Below are positions 35,104 through 44,326 of a stretch of 64,000 nt of DNA, in pieces (position 1 is the stretch's first letter; every line of letters begins with the position of its first letter). The position numbers and the translations under genes were made by a program. The stretch is from CAZCDS01 sp964497585. GTDB lineage: Bacteria; Desulfobacterota; Desulfomonilia; Desulfomonilales; Desulfomonilaceae. The notes under the pieces were generated by a model that did no database searches, was not told the DNA's origin, and was given only the letters and a program-made list of their open reading frames with translations. The DNA is taken from the NCBI GenBank assembly GCA_964497585.1, contig CAZCDS010000003.1:1-64000 (forward strand). The letters run 5' to 3'.

Positions 35104-36318
35104 CTATCCGAACGGACTTTCGCCACCCGCTAATTTCATGAGTACGAGCGCGGTTAATTGCGTGCGCTCGGCGAGGCTGTCGATGAAGAGGAGCTCTTCG
35201 TCGCTGTGCAGGTTGTCCCCTCGGACCCCGAGGCTGTCAATGGTGGGCAACCCCGCGGCAGCGAGATTGTTCCCGTCACACGCGCCGCCGCTCGGTCGCC
35301 AATCGAGAGAGAGTCCCAGGTCCCGGCCGCAGTCCGCCACCAGTTCGAAGAGCCTGTGCGTCTTCTCGTCGATCGGCTTAGGCGGACGGGCAAAATCGCC
35401 GTCGAGTTCCAATGAAAGGCCGTCCAGTTCCTGGAATCCGCCCACCAAGGCGTGGAGGTTTGTTTCCACGATCTTCTGCTCTTCTCTGCCGGCCACCCGA
35501 ACGTTGAATCGGCACGCGGCCAGCTCGGGCACGACATTCACCGGTCCCCCGCCTTTGACGTGCCCGACGTTGACCAGTATTCCAGGATCTTCGGAATGAA
35601 GGTCGTTCAGCTCCACGATGAATCGAGCAAGCGCGTTGATCGCGTTGCGGCCCGCGGCGGGGTCCCGTCCCGCGTGGGCAGCCCTCCCTCGGACCACTGC
35701 CGTGAAATTGCCTGATCCTTTGCGATCTCCCACGAGGTTACCGTCGGGGAAAGCCGGTTCGAAGACGAGGCCCACATGGTTACGTCTCCCAGCATCCACG
35801 AGCAGAGGAGCGGTACCGGGTGACCCGATCTCCTCGTCCGGGGTGATGAGCACTTCCCACCCCAGTTCTTCTGCCCAGGGACTCTGTTCGAGCGCCTCCA
35901 GGGCCTTGAGCATCACGAGTATCCCGCCTTTGGCGTCGGTTACTCCCGGCCCCCGGAGCCTCTTTTCGTCCAGTCTCGTGCAGGTCTGAAAGGGATGCTC
36001 TTCCGGGTAGACCGTGTCCATGTGGATGCTGAGGAATACCCTGATCCGTGCCTGCGTGCGCTTGGTGACGGATAGCGCTTTTCCGAGAGGTATTTCCACG
36101 AGTTTTCCTTCGACGTCCACCCGTCTCTGTGGGGGGTAGTCAATGATTCTCATCTCCCCGCCGAGCCGGCCGAACTCCTTTTCCAACTCGGCTCTCATGC
36201 GGCCGAGACCGGCAAGGTTCCGGGTACCGGAGTTTATCTCCGCCCACCTGATCAGCATGCCGAGCATCTGATCGTTCTGATCGGGTATATGGCTCACGTG
36301 CGTATGGTAGTCTGCCAT
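35104..36318 (-). CDS. M20 family metallopeptidase (carboxypeptidase G2-like)
   Basis: A 404-residue zinc-dependent amidase or peptidase. The metal-binding residues are in place: His-x-Asp in LSIHMDTVYPEE, Asp in GVTDAKGGILVM, the catalytic Glu pair in TPDEEIGSPGT, Glu near GLVFEPAFPDG, and His in DNLHSDEELLFIDS. It also has the dimerisation domain with GNFTAVVRGRAAHAGRDPAAGRNAI. No signal peptide is present, so it is cytoplasmic. The substrate cannot be told from sequence; glutamate carboxypeptidase-like enzymes are the closest pattern. It converges with the histidine kinase and has no partner gene. Confidence 0.9.
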   Translation of the reverse strand: MADYHTHVSHIPDQNDQMLGMLIRWAEINSGTRNLAGLGRMRAELEKEFGRLGGEMRIIDYPPQRRVDVEGKLVEIPLGKALSVTKRTQARIRVFLSIHMDTVYPEEHPFQTCTRLDEKRLRGPGVTDAKGGILVMLKALEALEQSPWAEELGWEVLITPDEEIGSPGTAPLLVDAGRRNHVGLVFEPAFPDGNLVGDRKGSGNFTAVVRGRAAHAGRDPAAGRNAINALARFIVELNDLHSEDPGILVNVGHVKGGGPVNVVPELAACRFNVRVAGREEQKIVETNLHALVGGFQELDGLSLELDGDFARPPKPIDEKTHRLFELVADCGRDLGLSLDWRPSGGACDGNNLAAAGLPTIDSLGVRGDNLHSDEELLFIDSLAERTQLTALVLMKLAGGESPFG

Positions 36319-36605
36319 TGGTCGGATCCTGCCGGCTCCTTTCTCGGACGATCTCTGGAGGGATCAACTCCGCGAAGTCCGAATCGTATCAGATCGAATT
36401 GTTCCCGGCCAGTGAAGATATGGACGCCTGACTCCAGAACACTCGCATGAGAGGCTCGCAGCAGGGATGCACACGAAGAAGACGCTCAGCGCGATTGAAC
36501 ACGCGGCAGGCCGAAGATAGAATGACCGACAGAATACTCCTGCTGCCTCCGATATCCCTCGAAGGCAGGGGGCTACCGGACCCACACCCCATAGGGGAAA
36601 AGGAT

Positions 36606-37898
36606 ATGGAGCCTGAGCTTTCCCGATCGAAGAAGGTCATCTTTACGTTGATAGCACTGCTCATCGTAGTAGGAACGCTTGAGCTGCTCGCGTTCGTCGC
36701 GTGCAAGAAGCTTATTCCCTCGAGAATCAGCAGGCGAACCGCGTTTAGATCACCGCAAGACTATATCGCGGCATTCAAGAAAGCGCGGAAACAGGGGGTC
36801 GCGTCTCTCTCCGGCGTGAGCCCAGGCGAACGAGCCGTAGACGCGGGTACGCGTCGCATGTTTCATGCTTTGCTCGGGTGGGATTATCCACCGCAGACGG
36901 AGTACACTGACGCGGCAGGGGTCTCGTACCACCATGGTCCCGGTGGTGAGCGTCGAGTCTGCACCTCATTTACAAGAAACCTCATTGCCACGTACGGCGA
37001 TTCCTTCACCTACTGCAGCGACGTCCCTGACTGCGAGAGCTGGCAGACGTACCTGGGCGAAATGGTGAAAGCCAACGTCCTCAATTTCGGGGTTGCCGGA
37101 TACGGGACGGATCAGGCCTATCTCAAGTATGAGGCGAACGAGGCCCACGTCTCCCCGGGGATTGTGATGCTCTGCATTCTGCCCGATGACATCAATCGGG
37201 TAGTCAACGTATTCCGAACGTTCTACGCTCCGCCGGACAGGATCGCCCTCACCAAGCCGCGCTACATCCGCAATAAGGGGGGCGGTTTTCAGTTGCTCCC
37301 CAATCCGCTCCACCGACGGGCCGATATTGCCAGGTTATCCGATCCTGCATTTGTAGAAAAACTCGGCGCGGTCGATTACTGGTATCAGCAGGATCTCAAC
37401 CGGCCGAAGTTGGGATTTCCCTATCTTCTCTCGCTTTGGCGATGGCGCAAGACGCTGTTGGATTATATGATCTTCAACGCGGGCCTTTCATCTGCTACCG
37501 GGAGACGGCCTAACTACCCCAACAATCTCTTTGAAGAGCCCGAGGCTCTTGCGATCATGTGCCACATTGTCGATCTCTTCGTTAGAACCGCGACGTCGCG
37601 CGCAGCAACACCGATTATCATTGTCGTACCTCATCGTGAACTGGTTTCAGAACGCATGAAACATTCCGTGAGCCGTGTCGAGAATCTTGTCCGCTATCTC
37701 AAAACCAAACAATACCGTTACCTGGACCTGATCGAAGCCATGGCCCGCGCACACCCTACGGCGCAGCAACTACACGCCTGGTACCGCGAGCACGCTACGG
37801 CCGAAGGGAATAGGGTCACTGCACGCATGATCTATCAGTACCTCCAGGCCCACGGTCTTCTGCAGGCCGGTGGGACGCAGGCGCGCCAGGCCCGATAG
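36606..37898 (+). CDS. Membrane-anchored SGNH hydrolase-like protein
   Basis: About 430 residues: a basic start, one membrane span (about residues 11-32), then a periplasmic SGNH/GDSL-type domain. Block I is YGDSFTY with the presumed nucleophile Ser133; block II is FGVAGYGTDQAYLKY; the C-terminal block V-like segment has REHATAEGNRVTARMIYQYL, with His as the candidate base. Such domains de-esterify or acetylate cell-wall sugars and polysaccharides (DltD, AlgX and relatives), but the substrate is not known. ATG 36606 is the preferred start because it gives a normal anchor; the frame is open upstream to 36447 with another ATG at 36522. It is a single gene. Confidence 0.7.
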   Translation: MEPELSRSKKVIFTLIALLIVVGTLELLAFVACKKLIPSRISRRTAFRSPQDYIAAFKKARKQGVASLSGVSPGERAVDAGTRRMFHALLGWDYPPQTEYTDAAGVSYHHGPGGERRVCTSFTRNLIATYGDSFTYCSDVPDCESWQTYLGEMVKANVLNFGVAGYGTDQAYLKYEANEAHVSPGIVMLCILPDDINRVVNVFRTFYAPPDRIALTKPRYIRNKGGGFQLLPNPLHRRADIARLSDPAFVEKLGAVDYWYQQDLNRPKLGFPYLLSLWRWRKTLLDYMIFNAGLSSATGRRPNYPNNLFEEPEALAIMCHIVDLFVRTATSRAATPIIIVVPHRELVSERMKHSVSRVENLVRYLKTKQYRYLDLIEAMARAHPTAQQLHAWYREHATAEGNRVTARMIYQYLQAHGLLQAGGTQARQAR

Positions 37899-38128
37899 AT
37901 CATGCGAATTCAGACCAATGTACATATGAAGAGGGGGAGGTAGTCTTTGCTACCCGGTGCCAGTCGATGCGTGGGGTTAAGACACAGTGTTCAACGTTCC
38001 TAGGTGGTGAAGCTCACCGTCGGCGGTTATAGATGACCGGGAGTGTGTCGTCCTGAAACTCGGGATTCCCTATCTCGGGATTGGGTGGGAGGTGAGGAGA
38101 CCCCATTTTGCATAGTTCTTACGCGCCC

Positions 38129-38404
38129 TCAGAATTTCCAGTATCCTGTTTCTTCTACGCTGCCGGATACCAGGTCCTCCAGCCATTTCGGCGGCTTGAT
38201 CCCTTCGTCCACGGAGCCGTACTTAAACTGCCATTGCAGGAATGAATAGGCAGCCTCATCCACATCGTCCGGTATCGCGTCTTCCGGAATGGAGGTAGCA
38301 GAGGCCATGATTCTCACCGGATGCCCGATGTCCCAATTCTCTCTCAACGCCCTGACCAGGCAACCGGTCTGGACCGCCCACAAGAATGCTTCCTTCTTTC
38401 CCAT
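38129..38404 (-). CDS. Hypothetical protein, 91 residues
   Basis: I do not recognise this protein. It is a mixed alpha/beta-looking acidic product with WAVQTGCLVRALRENWD and AAYSFLQWQFKYGS; it has no signal peptide and no membrane span. The frame has natural composition and the region carries no competing frame. It stands alone between the SGNH gene and the macro-domain gene, reading against both. Confidence 0.55.
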   Translation of the reverse strand: MGKKEAFLWAVQTGCLVRALRENWDIGHPVRIMASATSIPEDAIPDDVDEAAYSFLQWQFKYGSVDEGIKPPKWLEDLVSGSVEETGYWKF

Positions 38405-38834
38405 TTCCTATCCCCATGAACTCCGATCGGATCCATCGGGGCTCACCGTCTTAACTTCTCCTTTTCCGTAAGTTGTGCCGGTGGGATATCCGACCGGCCG
38501 TAGGCTCTGTCAGACCCCTTGTGCCCCTTTCCTCTTGATATGGCAACAATTTTATGCAACCGGGGGATTTTATGCAACATAATAAAGTCTCCGCGCGGTC
38601 GCTAGGTGCCGTTAAGTAGCTGAGACCATACCTTAATCCGGACAACGTCTCTCGTGGGCTCTAACGGAGCAAACTGCAACGAAATGACCATGGCCCGGCA
38701 AGCAGCCACGGGCAGCTTGCCCCAACGCAGAGGTTGTGTATTATTGGGTGGAAATGCACGGGCACTTCTGCAGAAGGGGGACGGAACGACGGAGAAAACC
38801 CGCGCAGGAGCGTCCCAGCGCGGAGGGCAGCGAA
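38405..38834. other. Intergenic region with direct repeats upstream of the macro-domain gene
   Basis: The notable feature is a pair of 12-base direct repeats, ATTTTATGCAAC at 38550-38561 and 38568-38579, spaced 18 bases apart start to start. A weaker third match, ATGGCAAC, lies just before them at 38541. Regular spacing of near two helical turns suggests an operator. No gene is seen. Confidence 0.4.
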
Positions 38835-39347
38835 ATGAAGAGCAAAATGGAGTTGGCCCAAGGGGATATTACCAAAATGGACGTGGATGCCATCGTCAAC
38901 GCCGCGAACAGAAGCTTGCTCGGGGGAGGTGGAGTTGACGGAGCCATCCACAGAGCCGCGGGACCGGCACTAAAGGCCGAGTGCAAAACCCTGGGAGGCT
39001 GCGAGACCGGGGACGCCAAGATTACCGGGGGATACAACCTCAAGGCTCGTCACGTGATCCATACGGTTGGGCCGGTCTATAGAGGAGGGACCTCGGGTGA
39101 ACCGTCGCTCCTGGAAAGCTGCTACCGGCGATGTTTCGAGGTGGCCCATGAGAACGGCGTGCGGTCCCTGGCATTTCCGTCGATAAGCACCGGTGCGTAC
39201 GGATACCCCGTAGCAGACGCCTCGAAAATCGCGCTCAAGACTTCCCTTGCCCAGCTTGAGCGATTTCCTGACATCACTCGGGTCGTGTTCGTGCTCTTCT
39301 CGGAAAAAGATCTCAAGGTGTACGAGAAAGCTCTTTCCGCGGTATGA
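38835..39347 (+). CDS. Macro-domain protein (O-acetyl-ADP-ribose deacetylase-like)
   Basis: A 170-residue single macro domain of the YmdB/MacroD type, which hydrolyses O-acetyl-ADP-ribose or removes ADP-ribose from proteins. Hallmarks are QGDITKMDVDAIVNAANRSL with the catalytic Asn-Asn region, GGGGVDGAIHRAAG, TGDAKITGGYNL, HVIHTVGPVY, and FPSISTGAYGYP. ATG 38835 is chosen because GGAGG sits 8 bases upstream; the frame from 38736 has no support. No ADP-ribosyltransferase gene is nearby. It converges with glgB, 12 bases from its end. Confidence 0.93.
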   Translation: MKSKMELAQGDITKMDVDAIVNAANRSLLGGGGVDGAIHRAAGPALKAECKTLGGCETGDAKITGGYNLKARHVIHTVGPVYRGGTSGEPSLLESCYRRCFEVAHENGVRSLAFPSISTGAYGYPVADASKIALKTSLAQLERFPDITRVVFVLFSEKDLKVYEKALSAV

Positions 39348-39359
39348 GAAGCTAAAGGT

Positions 39360-41570
39360 TCACACCTTTCGGAGAATCAACGCGCCGAGTGGGGGGAGCA
39401 CGAGATTGAGAGATTGATCAAAACCGTGCTGTGGCAGATTATTCGTCGGAATCCGTCCCCCGTTTCCGACGTCGCTTCCGCCGTAGAAACGCGAGTCCGA
39501 GTTGACGACTTCTCCGTATTCCCCCGGTTCCGGGACGCCCACGATGTATCCGTGCCGGACCACCGGGGTGAAATTAAGCACACAGACCAAGAATCCCTCC
39601 GGCCCCCAACGTAGATAGGCGAGCACACTCGCGGAATAGTCGTTACAGTCAATCCATCGGAAACCCTCCGGCCGGTGATCCCACTGCCAGAGAGCGCTGT
39701 CGGAATTGTAGAGCCTGCCCAAATCTATCATGAATCTCGATACTTGTTCATGAACCGGGTACTTCAAGAGGTGCCGCGGCAACGAGGATTCGTGATTCCA
39801 TTCATCCCAGGGGCCGAATTCGGAGCCTCCCATGAGTAGCTTCTTGCCGGGATGCGTGTACATGTAGGCGAAGAGCAACCTCAGATTTGCGAATTTCTGC
39901 CAGTCATCCCCCGGCATCTTCCGCAGAAGTGAGCCCTTGCCGTATACGACTTCGTCGTGAGAAAGCGGCAAAATAAAGTTCTCGCTGTACGCGTACATCA
40001 TGGAGAAAGTCAGGTCGTTGTGGTGGTAGCTCCTGTGGATCGGCTCCTTTGAAAAGTACTTGAGCGTGTCGTGCATCCACCCCATGTCCCACTTGAACCC
40101 GAACCCCAGTCCGCCCAAGTATACGGGAGTCGTGACGCCGCCCCACGCAGTCGACTCTTCCGCGATCATCAGGGTTCCGGGGAACCGATCATGGACTACT
40201 GTATTGAGTTCCTTCACGAATTCAATAGCTTCGAGATTCTCCCGTCCTCCGTACTTGTTCGGCACCCAGTCCCCTTCGTCTCGGCTGTAATCAAGGTAGA
40301 TCAGGGAAGCCACCGCGTCGACCCGCAGTCCGTCCACGTGATACTTATCGAGCCAGAAGAGCGCGTTGCTTACCAGGAAGTTCCTGACTTCGTTTCTTCC
40401 GTAGTTGAATATAAGGGTTCCCCAGTCTTTGTGTTCCCCCTGTCGCGGATCCCTGTGCTCGTACAGGGCGCTCCCGTCGAAGAGCCGAAGCGCAAAATCA
40501 TCCCGGGGAAAATGCGCGGGAACCCAGTCGAGGATTACTCCGATCCCGTTGCGGTGGAGCGTATCGACAAAAGCCATGAAATCATCCGGTGTTCCGAAGC
40601 GGCTCGTCGGCGCGAAATAGCCGGTAATCTGGTACCCCCATGACGCATCGAAAGGATGCTCCATGACCGGCAGCAGCTCCACGTAAGTGAATCCGTACTT
40701 CTTCACATGTTCTACGAGTCTCGGGGCGATCTCAGTATACGTTGCCCAGCGATTGTCTTCCTCGGGGATTCTCAGCCAGGAACCCAGATGAACCTCGTAG
40801 ATGTTCAACGGCATGCTGAACGGGTCTGTCTGTTTACGCCGCGTGAGCCACTTATCGTCTCCCCATTGGAATCTTTCCAGGTCCCATACCCTCGACGCGG
40901 TACCTGGTCTCAGTTCCATGGCAAAGGCGAAGGGATCTGTCTTTATGCGCAGTTCTCCGGAAGCGGTCTTGATTTCGTACTTGTACAGTGGTCCCGGTTC
41001 CAAGCCTGGTATGAAAAGTTCCCAGATACCTGATGATCCCATGGCGCGCATGGGGAACAGTCTGCCGTCCCAGTTGTTGAAATCTCCCAGGACGCTCACT
41101 CTCCGTGCACTGGGTGCCCAAACAGCGAAAGAGACGCCCCGTACACCGTCGATCTCCCGGGGATGAGCGCCGACCTTTTCGTACAGATGATAGTGTTTCC
41201 CTTCGCCCGCGAAGTACAGATCCTGCTCTCCCACGGTCGGCATGAATCGATAGGGCGCGTCACTTTCCCAGGTGGAGGAATCCTTGAAGTGAAATCTGAG
41301 CCGATATCTGAGCGGTAGGCTGAGGCCTGGAAGAAAACAGCAGAACAGCCCTGCTACACCCTGCATCTCCATAGGGACCACCTGATCTTTCAGGAGAGCT
41401 TCAGCCCTGACTGCGTCCGGATGAAAGGTGCGAATAACGATTCCCTTGGTGCCTCTTAGCTCTGCGGCGTGCGCCCCGAGAATAGCGTGAGGATCGGAAT
41501 GCTCTATGAGCCCGATACGTCGAATGTCTTCCGGTGAGGTTCCTGTAAGGAGGTCTTTGGGATACAACAT
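39360..41570 (-). CDS. glgB: 1,4-alpha-glucan branching enzyme
   Basis: Introduces alpha-1,6 branches in glycogen. The 736-residue GH13 enzyme has an N-terminal carbohydrate-binding-like module, a CBM48 region (VSFAVWAPSARRVSVLGDFNNW), then the barrel with GYQITGYFAPTSRFGTPDDFM, DWVPAHFP, the nucleophile Asp418 in GLRVDAVAS, the acid/base Glu in AEEST about 50 residues on, and LSHDEVVYGKGSLL, followed by the C-terminal beta domain. Length and order match long GlgB forms. No other glycogen gene is adjacent, so it is not in a glg operon here. A weak ribosome binding site (AAGGA) precedes ATG 41570. Confidence 0.97.
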   Translation of the reverse strand: MLYPKDLLTGTSPEDIRRIGLIEHSDPHAILGAHAAELRGTKGIVIRTFHPDAVRAEALLKDQVVPMEMQGVAGLFCCFLPGLSLPLRYRLRFHFKDSSTWESDAPYRFMPTVGEQDLYFAGEGKHYHLYEKVGAHPREIDGVRGVSFAVWAPSARRVSVLGDFNNWDGRLFPMRAMGSSGIWELFIPGLEPGPLYKYEIKTASGELRIKTDPFAFAMELRPGTASRVWDLERFQWGDDKWLTRRKQTDPFSMPLNIYEVHLGSWLRIPEEDNRWATYTEIAPRLVEHVKKYGFTYVELLPVMEHPFDASWGYQITGYFAPTSRFGTPDDFMAFVDTLHRNGIGVILDWVPAHFPRDDFALRLFDGSALYEHRDPRQGEHKDWGTLIFNYGRNEVRNFLVSNALFWLDKYHVDGLRVDAVASLIYLDYSRDEGDWVPNKYGGRENLEAIEFVKELNTVVHDRFPGTLMIAEESTAWGGVTTPVYLGGLGFGFKWDMGWMHDTLKYFSKEPIHRSYHHNDLTFSMMYAYSENFILPLSHDEVVYGKGSLLRKMPGDDWQKFANLRLLFAYMYTHPGKKLLMGGSEFGPWDEWNHESSLPRHLLKYPVHEQVSRFMIDLGRLYNSDSALWQWDHRPEGFRWIDCNDYSASVLAYLRWGPEGFLVCVLNFTPVVRHGYIVGVPEPGEYGEVVNSDSRFYGGSDVGNGGRIPTNNLPQHGFDQSLNLVLPPLGALILRKV

Positions 41571-42013
41571 GGCGAGTCCTTCATCAAATTCCCCGTTGGG
41601 GGAAAAGGTTTTTCACTCACCTCCCTTGATGGGAGGAATCGGGTACCGCTGATCTTTGCCTCGACGATCGACGCGTTCCACGACGATGTGCGATGCCCGG
41701 AAACATTTCTGTTACCATTTCCTTCTCGGGGGAGCAATTCCTGTGGTCGTCTCCCTGGGGAAGATTTTCTCCACCTCGGAGCACGCTTGAAGGAAGAGCT
41801 GTTGCAGGGAGTTACAGCATCGGCCGAAAAAAAATATCTGACATTCACCTCAAGGGCTCGACCGATCATCTCTACACCAATATGCGATCGGGACGTTTAG
41901 CGTGCGAAGCCCTTGCCCAATGATTTGTCCGGAGATGAAAGGGGAAGCGGAGCGACCACCTTGCTGGGTCGCGTAACGGGAGAGGCGCCGATGAAGAACT
42001 CTTGGGGTTGTTT
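41571..42013. other. 443-base region with no recognised gene
   Basis: Only short frames without recognisable domains. A CCTCCCTTGATGGGAGG hairpin lies near 41619-41636. Nothing else stands out. Confidence 0.35.
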
Positions 42014-42748
42014 TCAGGCTTCGATCTTATTGTACTCCGGCACATTCTCCGGCCTGACAAAAAGAATGCGGTGGCAGGAGGGACAGAGAATGAGTTCCTC
42101 TTGTTTCAGCACTCGGATACCAAGCTGAGGAGGGATAGCCATGTGGCACGCGCCGCAGGAGCCGTTCTCCAACTCGGCCAGGGCTGAGCCGAGAGCCTTC
42201 TTAACCGTCTCATAGCGTTTGAGATACTCTCGTTCCACTGCTTGCGAGATCCGTTTTTTCTCCTCATTCAGTGAGGCAAGATCCGTTTTTGCCTCTTCGG
42301 CGATTCGCTGCTCTTCCGCCTTTTTCTCTTCGAGGCCCTTTTCGAATCCCGCGTAATCTCTCTCTTTCCTCTCAAGAGTCTTTTTCAGGTTCTCCGACTC
42401 ACCCATGAATTCCAGGACGGCTTCTTCGATTTCGCCGACCACCCGTTTTCCCAGCTTCACTTGCCGAGAGAGGGCATTGTATTCCTTCTGGTTCTTTATG
42501 TTCAGCAGACGTCTTTCGGAGAGTTTGATCTTCTCTTGCTCGGTATTGAGGTCCCGTTCCTTGGCGCGCATCTCTTTTTCCAGTTCTGCAATTCTCTCCT
42601 TCGCCTGGCCGATTTCCCGCCGAGTGGTCACGAGACTGCGCGCGATTTCCTGGATTTCTTTCGGCAGACGAGCGAGGTTCTGTTCGTGTCGATCAATTCG
42701 ATCATCGATCTCCTGAAGCCTGAATAAATATTTAATTTGCTCTTTCAA
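42014..42748 (-). CDS. C4-type zinc-ribbon coiled-coil protein (DUF164 family)
   Basis: A 244-residue cytoplasmic protein. Residues 1 to about 190 are one long heptad-rich coiled coil (many Glu, Lys, Arg and Leu), and the C-terminus is a C4 zinc ribbon with CGACHMAIPP and CPSCHRIL about 22 residues apart. The family is widespread in deltaproteobacteria, Actinobacteria and Chlamydia; its role is unsettled, with proposals around nucleic-acid binding or flagellar assembly. It is frequently found beside a NIF3-family gene, as here (42770-43561), where the two are 21 bases apart on the same strand and surely co-transcribed. Confidence 0.9.
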   Translation of the reverse strand: MKEQIKYLFRLQEIDDRIDRHEQNLARLPKEIQEIARSLVTTRREIGQAKERIAELEKEMRAKERDLNTEQEKIKLSERRLLNIKNQKEYNALSRQVKLGKRVVGEIEEAVLEFMGESENLKKTLERKERDYAGFEKGLEEKKAEEQRIAEEAKTDLASLNEEKKRISQAVEREYLKRYETVKKALGSALAELENGSCGACHMAIPPQLGIRVLKQEELILCPSCHRILFVRPENVPEYNKIEA

Positions 42749-42769
42749 TGGATCGTCCTCCTCGAACGG

Positions 42770-43561
42770 TTATGATGGGGTTGCGAAGGGCTCTCGTTCG
42801 GTATCACAGAGGATACAGCCCACCTCGATACCCAGCCTTTGAAATTCTCTGCTGAAACTCTCAAGCAGCAGCTTACCGGCCCCCTTCTCGAGCCCAAAGT
42901 GCCCCGCGTCGATGACCGGTATCCCCATTTCCAGGGCCTGGCGCGCTGCGTGGTATCGGACGTCCCCCGTGAGGATCAGCTCGGCGCCGTGCCTGCACGC
43001 GTCCGGGAAATACCCCATACCGCTCCCTGTGGCACAGAAAATTTTTCGCACTTCCGCGTCTCCGTCCGCGATAATGCGGAGCTGATCGATCTGCAGCGCG
43101 CGGGCGACCCGTTCCGCGAACGCGGAGACTCGCATGGGGGCCTCAAGATACCCGAGTCGGGCACACCGGGCAGGCAAGGGGGTCACCACGTCGACGAGGC
43201 CAAGCCTCGATACGAGGTCGTCATTGAGACCGCCCGCAGACGCGTCCAGATTCGTGTGCATACTCAGGACGGCTACTCCCAGCCTCGCCGCGTCGAGTAA
43301 CGTTCGGCCGGTGAAATCGTCAGCCTGCACACTCCGAACGGGTTCCATAATGAGTGGATGATGAGTTACGAGCAGTTCGCACCGCCGGTCGGACGCAAAT
43401 TGCACCGTGTGTGGAGTGGCGTCCAAACTGAAAGCCGCCGATTCTATGGGAGCGTCAGGATCGCCGATCTGAATTCCGCAGTTGTCCCAGCTCTCCGCTA
43501 CGTCAAAAGGAAAGAGGCCGTCTGCGATTTCTCTAATCCGCGAAAGGGAAACGCCGTGCAC
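42770..43561 (-). CDS. NIF3/DUF34 family dinuclear metal-centre protein
   Basis: A 263-residue member of the NIF3 (YbgI) family, hexameric proteins with a two-metal site; GTP cyclohydrolase type activity has been reported for some members but the general role is debated. Family markers are FDVAESWDNCGIQIGDP, LLVTHHPLI (two metal-binding His), SMHTNLDASAGGLND, the loop ATGSGMGYF, LTGDVRYHAA, and DAGHFGLEKGA with further metal ligands. It lacks the inserted PII-like domain seen in longer forms. It is followed 21 bases later by the DUF164 gene. The upstream region toward the tRNA holds a terminator. Confidence 0.9.
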   Translation of the reverse strand: MHGVSLSRIREIADGLFPFDVAESWDNCGIQIGDPDAPIESAAFSLDATPHTVQFASDRRCELLVTHHPLIMEPVRSVQADDFTGRTLLDAARLGVAVLSMHTNLDASAGGLNDDLVSRLGLVDVVTPLPARCARLGYLEAPMRVSAFAERVARALQIDQLRIIADGDAEVRKIFCATGSGMGYFPDACRHGAELILTGDVRYHAARQALEMGIPVIDAGHFGLEKGAGKLLLESFSREFQRLGIEVGCILCDTEREPFATPS

Positions 43562-43645
43562 GCATCATTCTCCGCATGGAACGTCTATACTCACTCGGCC
43601 GGGCACCAGCATGCTGGGCCAGGTCGTCGGCCCGCCCTTAAACAG

Positions 43646-43678
43646 ATCACGGGGAGCCCTTGCCGAACTCCCCGTGAT
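43646..43678 (-). terminator. Terminator-like hairpin after the CAU tRNA
   Basis: ATCACGGGGAG (43646-43656) and CTCCCCGTGAT (43668-43678) form a perfect 11-bp stem with an 11-base loop. On the minus strand it follows the tRNA by about 60 bases and is trailed by CTGTTT, a short U-tract. Confidence 0.65.
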
Positions 43679-43736
43679 GAGAACCACGTCGTGCTGGAGA
43701 CAGAATCGCGTTGTCATTCAAAGCCCTGCCTGATTC

Positions 43737-43812
43737 TGGTGGGCCCACCTGGACTCGAACCAGGGACCAACCGGTTATGAGCCGGTGGCTCTACCAACTG
43801 AGCTATGGGCCC
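43737..43812 (-). tRNA. tRNA with anticodon CAU (Met or Ile2)
   Basis: On the minus strand the 76-base cloverleaf starts GGGCCCATAGCTCAG and ends with encoded CCA. The acceptor stem GGGCCCA/TGGGCCC is perfect, the anticodon loop is CTCATAA (anticodon CAU), and the T-arm is CCTGG-TTCGAGT-CCAGG. It does not have initiator features (no unpaired first base, no three-GC anticodon stem of the initiator kind). An elongator Met or a lysidine-modified Ile tRNA remain possible; the GGGCCYATAGCTCAG start resembles tRNA-Ile(GAT), which leans slightly to Ile2. Confidence 0.93.
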
Positions 43813-43830
43813 TAATTTGCCCAACTTTTA

Positions 43831-43859
43831 ATAATAGGACTTCCCCCGAACCCTGTCAA
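43831..43859 (-). promoter_or_regulatory. Promoter of the CAU tRNA
   Basis: On the minus strand TTGACA (43859-43854), a 17-base spacer, and TATTAT (43836-43831). A near-consensus pair about 20 bases upstream of the tRNA. Confidence 0.8.
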
Positions 43860-44326
43860 GGTGAATCGGCCCGTGCGCCAGATTTTCGTTCCGGCCGGAT
43901 CGGTCTCACTATGGTATCCACTCCCTGGCAAGTATAGGGACAGTGAAGCCCGAAAATCTTCACGATCATAACGCGCTCCCTGCGCAATCCACCGTGCATA
44001 CTCCGGGCTCGATGGTACATCGCTTCGGAAATACTCGCAGTACTTTCACCATGTGCTCAGGAGGTGCTACCCGGCAAGCCGGCAGGCGCGCCTTGAGGCT
44101 TGCCTTGGGCGAGGCCCCAACTATCCGGGAAATCCCGCATCCAGTCGGACGGCTCCCTTTCTTCAGCCCCCATTCGGTGTTACAGGAATATTCGAGGGGA
44201 CCCGGGCAAGCGAAATGCCGGAAGGTAGCGCGTCCCGCAATAAGTCGGCAAATCCATCTTCACCCGGCGGCAGGGTCTTCAGACACGTGCGGGGAACGGT
44301 CCGAGGATCCGGAGGACAGCTCTGTG
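43860..44326. other. Intergenic region with no recognised gene
   Basis: The stretch between the tRNA promoter and the stop of the next minus-strand gene contains only frames without recognisable domains. An inverted pair GGCAAGCC/GGCTTGCC (44073-44080, 44097-44104) is the only structure seen. Confidence 0.35.

Noticed and set aside
43358..43780. Open frame ending in GPPGLEPGT
   Set aside because: The ending is a translation of the tRNA T-arm and acceptor region, a common artefact near tRNA genes; it also runs opposite the NIF3 gene.
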